Origin: an uncultured Bacteroidales bacterium | GTDB taxonomy: Bacteria; Bacteroidota; Bacteroidia; Bacteroidales; Bacteroidaceae | Reading direction: 5' to 3' | NCBI GenBank assembly: GCA_937898885.1 | Contig: CALDKD010000046.1 | Coordinates: forward strand, 1-6,471 | DNA: 6,471 nt | Shown here: positions 1-4,726 of the stretch, piece after piece | Numbering within the stretch: the first letter of the stretch is position 1 | Layout of the letters: the number at the start of each line of letters is the position of its first letter | The notes under the pieces: generated by a model | What the model was told of the DNA's origin: nothing | Database searches by the model: none | The model's input: only the letters and a program-made list of their open reading frames with translations | Program-made: the position numbers and the translations under genes

Positions 1-164
1 TTTATAACACTTTTTTCGGCCTTGGTTCTACTGCTGCAAAGTTGTCTGTTGAAGTAACGAAAGCGGACTATTTGAAATGTAATTTGTTGATAGCTATATA
101 TTTATAAACTTTTTAACGAACTATTGATTTACCTACGTGCATTTATAAATAGAAATTATTAATT
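1..164. other. AT-rich upstream intergenic region
   Basis: No gene is supported here. The second half is very AT-rich and contains two TTTATAAA palindromes (about 101-108 and 142-149), typical of a Bacteroidales promoter region in front of the ATPase operon. Read on the minus strand, the first 67 bases are open for 21 codons ending in TAA (sense spells DNFAAVEPRPKKVL near the end), but a TAG at 68-70 closes the frame upstream. It could be a short remnant of a gene tail or chance. There is no Shine-Dalgarno site before the ATG at 165, which is normal for this phylum. Confidence 0.5.
71..104 (+). promoter_or_regulatory. weak candidate promoter for the ATPase operon
   Basis: TTTG at 71-74 and TATATTTA at 97-104 resemble the Bacteroidetes -33 (TTTG) and -7 (TAnnTTTG) boxes, with a 22-bp spacer where 19-21 is usual. 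The last base of the -7 box is off consensus. The region is so AT-rich that a chance match is likely, so this is only the best candidate seen in front of 165. Confidence 0.25.
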
Positions 165-1355
165 ATGATAAAAGAATTTCTTTACGTTAAAAACGTTGGC
201 GCACTCAAAAATGTAGAAAGGTTTGAGTTGAAGCCTCTAACTGTACTTATAGGCTCCAGCGCGAGCGGTAAAAGTACTTTGATGAAAATTATTGCCCTGA
301 TGCGTTATATTTATAAGCGCGTCAACATTAAAGCATATCTCAAGAACTCTAATATTGATGGTGCAATCTTCTATATCCGTTTTCAGGATTTACTGAAAGA
401 TGGTATGAAGAGCATAATTGATAATCATTCCGAGATAGAATACACAGTCGTTGTTAATGAGCATAAGTATGTCTTGTCATACAAGAATGGCAAATTGGAG
501 ACACCACAATCCATTCCTAATGAGGATTTGGTTTTCTTGAAAGATGCATGGGTTAGTGAGATGCGTAGCGTTATTCCGGTATGGGCTAGCCGTGGGGCTC
601 TGGTAAAAGGTTCAAGTTTTGGTTTTTATTTTGATGAAACTTTCAGCGATTTTGATGAAGCCACCGATACGGTTAAAAACATCGACTTGGATTATTTAGA
701 TATGAAGCTGGAAGTAATAAGGGGTGGGAATAATCAGAAGAAGTTTATGGTTTCTCCTAAGAGCAATGCTTATCCTGCTTTTGAATTGAAGTTTGCATCT
801 TCAGGCACGCAGACTACTGCTCCACTGGTAACATTGATGAAATACTTTGCTTCTGAGTTTTCGTTCAAGGAGGCTATGCGTCGTTCCATCATCATGATGC
901 TATTTGAAAAAGATTTGACCGAAAAGTATCATCCGGGTATAGAACTCGCGAATTTACCGAAATATGTTTTCATGCATGCGGAAGAGCCTGAATTGAGTTT
1001 GGATCCTCGTTCGCAAAGACGACTAGTAAATACTATCACCAAATATGCATTCCACGAAAAGGATATTAATCGCGAAATGGGTCTAGTTCTAGCTACACAT
1101 AGTCCATATATTATCAACCATCTCAATGTGTTGCTACGCGCGAGTTATACAGAGAAGGGAAGGAAATTACTTCCATTTGTGATGCCAGAAAATGTGGCGG
1201 CATATAAGGTTTCGAATGGAAGTCTGATTAACCTCATGGCAACGGATGAGGAAAGTAATCAGGAGGTTATCAATACTCTTGACCTTTCTGAGATAATGGA
1301 AGATATTTACAATGATTATGATGCCCTCTCAGATGATGTAGAAAACAATGAGTGA
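165..1355 (+). CDS. ABC/SMC-type AAA family ATPase (AAA_15/AAA_21-like), first gene of a two-gene operon
   Basis: A 396-aa soluble ATPase of the class that resembles ABC/RecF/OLD head domains. Walker A is GSSASGKST at residues 30-38. An ABC-signature-like ASSGTQ sits at 211-216, Walker B with tandem glutamates (YVFMHAEEPE) at 267-276, a D-loop-like LSLDPRSQ follows, and the H-loop histidine is H312 in LATHSPYI. About 170 residues between Walker A and the signature replace the long coiled coil of true SMC proteins. There is no TOPRIM domain after the H-loop, so this is not a single-chain OLD nuclease. The C-terminus is acidic. Such ATPases usually sense a trigger and license a partner encoded next door; in Septu, PARIS and AbiL-like systems the partner is a nuclease or toxin. 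The downstream gene overlaps this stop codon by 8 bp, so the two are probably co-translated. The domain call is firm; a defence role is inferred from organisation only. Confidence 0.9.
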   Translation: MIKEFLYVKNVGALKNVERFELKPLTVLIGSSASGKSTLMKIIALMRYIYKRVNIKAYLKNSNIDGAIFYIRFQDLLKDGMKSIIDNHSEIEYTVVVNEHKYVLSYKNGKLETPQSIPNEDLVFLKDAWVSEMRSVIPVWASRGALVKGSSFGFYFDETFSDFDEATDTVKNIDLDYLDMKLEVIRGGNNQKKFMVSPKSNAYPAFELKFASSGTQTTAPLVTLMKYFASEFSFKEAMRRSIIMMLFEKDLTEKYHPGIELANLPKYVFMHAEEPELSLDPRSQRRLVNTITKYAFHEKDINREMGLVLATHSPYIINHLNVLLRASYTEKGRKLLPFVMPENVAAYKVSNGSLINLMATDEESNQEVINTLDLSEIMEDIYNDYDALSDDVENNE

Positions 1356-1989
1356 GTTTAGTGATTTCCTAAAAACCGATTATGCTGGGCATTTCAACGT
1401 GGCTTGGGATCCTGCTACGATGAGTCTTCGAATGGAGATTCCTGCATCTGTGTGCTTTGAGATTGCAGATAAGGAACCAATGATAATACAACCCAACGGT
1501 AAAGGTATTTCAGTGCTTAGACGAAAAGAAGCCATGATAGAGGTTATAGATATTGAAACTTTTACCGCATTGATACATGGCACAGATAATACGCCTACCA
1601 GTTGCGACTTTGCGATTACACCAGTTGCTGAGCCTGATTATATTCTTCTTAATGAGTTGACGAAGACGCGCTCTAGTTATATTCTTCCTTTTATGCAGCC
1701 GACAACCGGCATAGAACAAATGGGAAAGCTGGAATTTGCAAAGATGCAATTAACAGAAACTATTAATCGATTGTATGAAGTTTCAAGCTTCTGCGATAAA
1801 TATCCGTCACGTGTGGCCTTGTTCTCATGTAGGCTTAGCGATAAGTTTGGGAAAGGAATTATGGCACGATCAGCAAAAGCATTTAATCAATCTATATATC
1901 GTCTTCAGCACATGAAACTGCACGAGTCACTTCCTCATGGTTTTACTTTTGAAATGAGAGTGTATGATGCAGAGTATTATTTACCTTAA
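1348..1989 (+). CDS. hypothetical 213-aa partner of the ATPase, possible PD-(D/E)XK-like effector
   Basis: I do not recognise this family with certainty. The ATG lies inside the last codons of the ATPase gene (ATGAGTGA overlap, 8 bp), implying translational coupling and joint function. No signal peptide, membrane segment, HNH, GIY-YIG or TOPRIM motif is visible. Residues 86-135 read CDFAI, then LLNELTK (101-107), then AKMQLTETI (131-139). The order Asp87, Glu103-x-x-Lys106, then a helix with A-x-x-Q-L recalls PD-(D/E)XK nucleases, where a CDF strand and an ELK strand are followed by a helix containing an A..QL pattern. The spacing Glu-x-x-Lys rather than Glu-x-Lys weakens the match. The C-terminal part (residues 140-213) is mixed alpha/beta with no recognised motif. 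It could equally be a regulatory subunit or substrate adaptor. The gene is certain to be coding by coupling and length; its function is not. Confidence 0.8.
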   Translation: MSEFSDFLKTDYAGHFNVAWDPATMSLRMEIPASVCFEIADKEPMIIQPNGKGISVLRRKEAMIEVIDIETFTALIHGTDNTPTSCDFAITPVAEPDYILLNELTKTRSSYILPFMQPTTGIEQMGKLEFAKMQLTETINRLYEVSSFCDKYPSRVALFSCRLSDKFGKGIMARSAKAFNQSIYRLQHMKLHESLPHGFTFEMRVYDAEYYLP

Positions 1990-2080
1990 AATGAATTCCA
2001 CGTATATACCTAAAGGGCTATTGAATCATACAGAAGCGATGGTTTTTATTATGTAAACAGTTATAGGGGTATTTCGCCAA

Positions 2081-2324
2081 ATACAAACAAACCGCTCATT
2101 AGAAATCCTCAGAAATCAGAATTTGTTTGAATAAAATTCTGTTAAAACACATAACTAATTGACAGTCAATAACGCAACCTATCTTCAACGAGGAGGAGTA
2201 CTAACCTTATAGAGATAAATTAAGATAGATAAAAGGCGGTCGTGGCGGCTGCCTTTTTTATACTTTATTTGTAGAATATTAAAAAGGCTTCATGACCGCG
2301 ATTATAGGGTGTTGCGTGTAAAGC
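2081..2324 (+). repeat. structured direct repeat, copy A
   Basis: This 244-bp stretch recurs at 6070-6314 in the same orientation. Positions 2191-2324 are identical to 6181-6314 (134 of 134). The preceding 110 bp carry 12 substitutions and one single-base gap. Both copies stop matching at the same base, just after AAGC. The sequence is rich in inverted repeats: CAAACAAA/TTTGTTTG near its start, ATTGACAGTCAAT at 2158-2170, CTATCTT (2179-2185) against AAGATAG (2222-2228), and the large hairpin described separately. It has no convincing ORF on either strand. It follows the ATPase operon stop by 92 bp, so it probably lies in that transcript's 3' region. It could be a small non-coding RNA, a terminator module or a non-autonomous mobile element; the sequence does not decide. 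Confidence 0.85.
2231..2299 (+). terminator. terminator-like hairpin with a competing long hairpin (repeat copy A)
   Basis: AAAAGGC (2231-2237) pairs with GCCTTTT (2251-2257), followed by two more T and then TATACTTTATTT, a plausible intrinsic terminator for the ATPase operon. The same GCCTTTTT (2251-2258) can instead pair with AAAAAGGC (2281-2288), and this alternative is reinforced by GCGGTCGTG (2236-2244) with CATGACCGC (2291-2299), one G-T wobble. The two folds exclude each other. Termination is inferred from structure; the T tract is short because most of it is in the stem. Confidence 0.5.
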
Positions 2325-2328
2325 TACA

Positions 2329-2353
2329 TATTCCGGAGCATAGTCGGCCAGTG
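2329..2353 (+). repeat. IS21 left terminal inverted repeat (L1)
   Basis: The core TTCCGGAGCATAGTCGGCCA (2331-2350) matches the reverse complement of the right tip at 4385-4404 in 17 of 20 positions, all three differences falling together in the middle (AGC against CCG). It is the likely transposase-binding site at the left tip. Confidence 0.85.
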
Positions 2354-2451
2354 AATCCAGCCTGAAAAGGCCCAAAATGATGCTCGTCCACCTATTAAAA
2401 ACAGGTAAAAATGAGCAGAAACCACTTGAAACCGCCGGCGAAGCCCTCTTT

Positions 2452-2471
2452 TTCCGGAGCATTGTCGGCCA
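2452..2471 (+). repeat. IS21 left subterminal repeat (L2)
   Basis: TTCCGGAGCATTGTCGGCCA differs from L1 at one of 20 positions and lies 121 bp inside it in the same orientation. Repeated transposase sites at each end are a hallmark of the IS21 family. Confidence 0.8.
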
Positions 2472-2491
2472 CTCTGATGTCAAATCGCCTA

Positions 2492-2525
2492 CCTTCGCCT
2501 CAAACACAAACACAACAGGCGAAGG
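2492..2525 (+). promoter_or_regulatory. istA leader: hairpin covering the istA ribosome-binding region
   Basis: CCTTCGCCT (2492-2500) pairs perfectly with AGGCGAAGG (2517-2525), leaving a 16-nt loop; the stem ends 3 nt before the istA ATG. The right arm includes GAAGG, the only Shine-Dalgarno-like stretch before the gene. In an RNA reading in from outside, the stem would mask the start and limit transposase synthesis, as is known for IS10 and IS50. The stem is seen directly; the control role is inferred. Confidence 0.5.
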
Positions 2526-2528
2526 CAT

Positions 2529-3734
2529 ATGGCAGGAACAATCATTGACATGAGCAGAATCAAGCAGATCCTCCAGCTGAGGAGGGACGGAGTATCAAAC
2601 AGGCAGATTGCCAGGGAGCTCGGCATCAGCCGTGACAAGACGAACGAGTACATCAGGATGGCCGAGACGGACTCTCTTGGCAAAGACGGCCTGCTGAGAC
2701 TTGATGACCCGGTCCTTGAGAGGCGGTTCCATCCGGGCAATCCGGCCTACTCGGACGAGCGTATGGACACGTTCCTGAGGCTTCTTCCCGACTTCGTGGA
2801 GCAGTTGTCGCACAGACACGTCACCAGACAGCTCGTGTGGGAGGAATACAGGCGCGAGCACCCCGACGGCTACGGCAAGTCGCAGTTCTACTACCATCTC
2901 GCCCAGAACCTGAGGGCGCAGAAGTCACCGACATCGGTACTCCAGCACGAGCCTGGCAAGGAACTCTTCGTGGACTTCGCCGGAGACACGCTCAGCTACG
3001 TTGACACGCAGACAGGCGAGATTGTCAGAGTCCAGACCTTCGTGAGCACCATGGCGTGTACGGACTACACGTTTGCCCTGTGCGTGCCCTCACAGAAGAC
3101 CGAGGACTTCCTGTATGCCCTGGCCAAAGCGCTGGAGTTCTACGGCGGGGTTCCCAGGATAGTCGTCCCGGACAACCTTAAGGCTGCGGTAATAAGGTCG
3201 GACAGGTATGAGCCGGTACTCAGCAAGGCCATGGACGATATGGGCAACCACTACGGCTTCGTCACCATACCGTGCCAGCCCGTCAGTCCCAAGCAGAAGG
3301 CCAAGGTGGAGAACCAGGTGCGGATCATATACCACAGGATATACGTGCGTCTGAGGAACCGCCAGTTCTTCTCCCTGGAGGAGCTCAACGCAGCTGTAGC
3401 CTGGTTCCTTGCGTGCCACAACCAGACGCGCATGCAGCAGCGGCCATACACGCGCGAGGAGCACTTCCACGCCGTGGAGAGGCCCGAGCTGCGACCGCTG
3501 CCTGACACTCCCTATCAGATGAGACGCTACGCCGAGGTCACGGTACAGCAGAACGGACACGTCTATCTGAGCTGTGACAGGCACTACTACTCCGTCCCAT
3601 ACACCCTCATAGGCAGCAGGGCCAGGGTCATCTTCACGTCATCGCTGGTGAAGGTATATGTCAGAGGCGAACTGCTGGAAGACACTGGGCGAGACACACA
3701 GGACGGACAAACTGTCACTTACGGACGGGCTTGA
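2529..3734 (+). CDS. istA: IS21 transposase IstA, probably C-terminally truncated
   Basis: A 401-aa DDE transposase of the IS21 family. An N-terminal helix-turn-helix spans about residues 9-45 (LRRDGVSNRQIARELGISRD). The catalytic core has Asp149 in LFVDFAGD, Asp215 in VVPDNLKAAV and Glu261 in KAKVENQV. The beta-rich C-terminal part ends in RHYYSVPYTLIGSRARV and VKVYVRGEL. After residue 382 the usual continuation (a strand ending in a basic motif and a further C-terminal stretch) is replaced by an unrelated tail that runs in a different frame through istB sequence. Bacteroidales IstA proteins are often near 500 aa, while IS21 itself has a shorter one, so length alone does not prove truncation. 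The start follows GAAGG by 3 nt; a later ATG at 2550 is possible. The residues for catalysis are intact. Confidence 0.85.
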   Translation: MAGTIIDMSRIKQILQLRRDGVSNRQIARELGISRDKTNEYIRMAETDSLGKDGLLRLDDPVLERRFHPGNPAYSDERMDTFLRLLPDFVEQLSHRHVTRQLVWEEYRREHPDGYGKSQFYYHLAQNLRAQKSPTSVLQHEPGKELFVDFAGDTLSYVDTQTGEIVRVQTFVSTMACTDYTFALCVPSQKTEDFLYALAKALEFYGGVPRIVVPDNLKAAVIRSDRYEPVLSKAMDDMGNHYGFVTIPCQPVSPKQKAKVENQVRIIYHRIYVRLRNRQFFSLEELNAAVAWFLACHNQTRMQQRPYTREEHFHAVERPELRPLPDTPYQMRRYAEVTVQQNGHVYLSCDRHYYSVPYTLIGSRARVIFTSSLVKVYVRGELLEDTGRDTQDGQTVTYGRA

Positions 3735-4338
3735 GCTGCTGCTTCAGAGCGAGCTTGACAGCCGCCGCAACAACAGGATAGACAGGCTCATCAGGAATGC
3801 GGGCTTCAAGCAGCAGGCCAGCATCGAGGAGCTGGAGACCAGCGACGCGCGCGGCATACCGGCGGGCGCAATCACGCAGCTGGCGACCGGCGAGTATCTG
3901 AAGAACGGAGCCACAATCGTAATCAGCGGGCCTACGGGCACAGGCAAGTCATTCTTAGCCTGCGCTCTCGGCGAGCGTGCCTGCAGGCTCGGATACAAGG
4001 TCAGGTATTACACTGTAAGCAGGCTGATGGACGAGCTGAGACTGGCACGCCTTGAGGGACACGAGCTCAAGTTCTTTGAGAGGATGGAGCATCTGGACCT
4101 GCTCATCATCGATGACTTCGGGATGAAACGGCTGGAAGGCCAGCAGCAGAACGACTTCGAGCAGATTGTTGACGACAGGTATCACAAGAAGTCGCTGATA
4201 CTCTCCAGCCAGCTGGCCATAGCGGACTGGTACGGCATCTTCAGCAACGAGATGCTGGCAGAGGCCTGTCTGGACAGGATTGTACACAAATCACTGCGCT
4301 TTGAGCTAAAAGGTGACAGCATGAGAAAGAAATATTGA
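3658..4338 (+). CDS. istB: IS21 helper ATPase IstB, N-terminus replaced
   Basis: A 226-aa AAA+ helper ATPase that would load onto DNA and stimulate IstA for target selection. Walker A is GPTGTGKS at residues 91-98, Walker B LLIIDD at 148-153, a sensor-like ILSSQL at 181-186, and a conserved LDRIVH at 205-210. It ends in the usual ELKGDSMRK tail. The IS21 IstB N-terminal helix bundle is recognisable only from about WKTLGETHRTDKLS; the expected first 15-25 residues, with the conserved L-x-GM helix, are missing. An in-frame TGA at 3649-3651 bars an earlier start, and codons 1 to about 6 overlap istA coding sequence in another frame. The overlap with istA is 77 bp. I infer an internal IS deletion joining mid-istA to early istB. 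Confidence 0.85.
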   Translation: MSEANCWKTLGETHRTDKLSLTDGLELLLQSELDSRRNNRIDRLIRNAGFKQQASIEELETSDARGIPAGAITQLATGEYLKNGATIVISGPTGTGKSFLACALGERACRLGYKVRYYTVSRLMDELRLARLEGHELKFFERMEHLDLLIIDDFGMKRLEGQQQNDFEQIVDDRYHKKSLILSSQLAIADWYGIFSNEMLAEACLDRIVHKSLRFELKGDSMRKKY

Positions 4339-4361
4339 TATTTTTGCAACACTAACTCAGG

Positions 4362-4380
4362 TGGCCGAGTATCACCGGAA
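4362..4380 (-). repeat. IS21 right subterminal repeat
   Basis: The minus strand reads TTCCGGTGATACTCGGCCA, a degenerate 19-bp copy of the terminal repeat, in the same orientation as the right tip and about 5 bp inside it. It starts 23 bp after the istB stop. Confidence 0.7.
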
Positions 4381-4381
4381 T

Positions 4382-4406
4382 CGGTGGCCGACTATCGGCC
4401 GGAATA
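4382..4406 (-). repeat. IS21 right terminal inverted repeat
   Basis: The minus strand reads TTCCGGCCGATAGTCGGCCA over 4385-4404, inverted relative to the left tip, 17 of 20 identical. Similarity extends by TA on the outer side, giving the 4406 boundary. Confidence 0.85.
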
Positions 4407-4620
4407 AGCATTATAATCAATCGGATGAACAAAGAGGATTTGTTTATCCGATTGTTATTTTTGCCTTTTTTAAACTGGATTTGAATGCAAAATGCGCTAA
4501 AAATCGCTGAAATAGCACTGAAACACGAGTTCGTTTGTATAAAATTCAGAATGTTTGTGCATCCTCGTGGATAACACGGGATAACAAGAGAGGTTATACA
4601 AGACAAACTAAGGTTGATAA
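4407..4620. other. non-coding spacer between the IS and the AAA_14 promoter
   Basis: No supported gene. It contains a strong terminator at 4418-4462. At 4530-4549 is TTCGTTTGTATAAAATTCAG, which matches 19 of 20 bases at 6111-6130 in repeat copy B and 18 of 20 at 2122-2141 in copy A. The rest of the repeat is not recognisable here, so this is a third, partial and degenerate relative. Composition returns to AT-rich directly after the IS end. Confidence 0.6.
4418..4462 (+). terminator. strong rho-independent terminator beside the IS right end
   Basis: A 16-bp stem, left arm 4418-4433 (CAATCGGATGAACAAA) and right arm 4439-4454 (TTTGTTTATCCGATTG), is perfect except for one G-T wobble, with loop GAGGA, followed by TTATTTTT. 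The T tract is only on the plus side. It begins 12 bp outside the IS, so it belongs to the target DNA and presumably ended a gene that is no longer next to it; today it would stop IS transcripts before the AAA_14 gene. Confidence 0.85.
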
Positions 4621-4694
4621 TATCGGAATATAAGACCTAATTTCTATTGGTATATCGGAATTAACGACCATAAATTTGCTCATATATCGGAATT
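4621..4694 (+). promoter_or_regulatory. three TATCGGAA boxes at exact 32-bp spacing (candidate operator)
   Basis: TATCGGAA occurs at 4621-4628, 4653-4660 and 4685-4692; the second and third extend to TATCGGAATT. Spacing is 32 bp both times, close to three helical turns, so all boxes face the same side of DNA. The third box lies between the -33 and -7 elements of the promoter, where a bound protein would block RNA polymerase. The sequence between boxes 1 and 2 and between boxes 2 and 3 is also partly similar (GACC followed by an AT tract), suggesting tandem duplication. Which protein binds is unknown. Confidence 0.6.
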
Positions 4695-4706
4695 GGATTA
4701 TCTTTG
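4675..4706 (+). promoter_or_regulatory. Bacteroidetes-type promoter of the AAA_14 gene
   Basis: TTTG at 4675-4678 and TATCTTTG at 4699-4706, separated by 20 bp, match the phylum's sigma-ABfr consensus (TTTG, 19-21 bp, TAnnTTTG) exactly. Transcription should start shortly after 4706, which leaves ATG 4727 as the first start and places the in-frame ATG at 4676 upstream of the message. Confidence 0.8.
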
Positions 4707-4726
4707 CAGCCATATTAGGATCGATT

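Larger units (their letters stand above)
2329..4406 (+). mobile_element. IS21-family insertion sequence, internally deleted
   Basis: An element of about 2.08 kb carrying istA- and istB-type genes between inverted ends, clearly more GC-rich than its surroundings, which indicates recent acquisition. The tips share TATTCCGG and TAGTCGGCCA, and each end has a second, subterminal copy of the repeat, the multiple-repeat end structure expected of IS21 transposons. No clean target-site duplication flanks 2329/4406. AAGC occurs at 2321-2324 and at 4406-4409, which would be a 4-bp duplication if the boundaries were 2325 and 4405, but then the tips would not align. The istA/istB junction appears deleted (see those genes), so autonomous transposition is doubtful. 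Confidence 0.88.

Noticed and set aside
2..67. Minus-strand 21-codon open stretch that resembles a gene tail
   Set aside because: A TAG closes the frame at 68-70 and no family can be assigned; it could be a degraded transposase end but the evidence is too thin.
1991..2056. 21-codon ORF one base after the partner gene's stop
   Set aside because: Too short, with no ribosome-binding site or recognisable sequence; only its tight spacing argues for it.
2265..2528. 87-codon minus-strand ORF spanning repeat copy A and the IS left end
   Set aside because: It crosses an insertion boundary and reads through IS terminal repeats, so it is a chance frame.
3090..3584. 164-codon minus-strand ORF inside istA
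   Set aside because: Antisense shadow of a clear transposase gene in GC-rich DNA; it has no recognisable motif or start signal.
4621..4694. CRISPR array
   Set aside because: The repeat core is only 8-10 bp, there are just three copies, the spacers are partly alike, and the array overlaps a promoter; no cas gene is present.
4676..4726. Upstream in-frame ATG adding 17 residues to the AAA_14 protein
   Set aside because: It lies between the -33 and -7 promoter boxes, so it should not be in the mRNA; the added residues also do not belong to the family's usual start.
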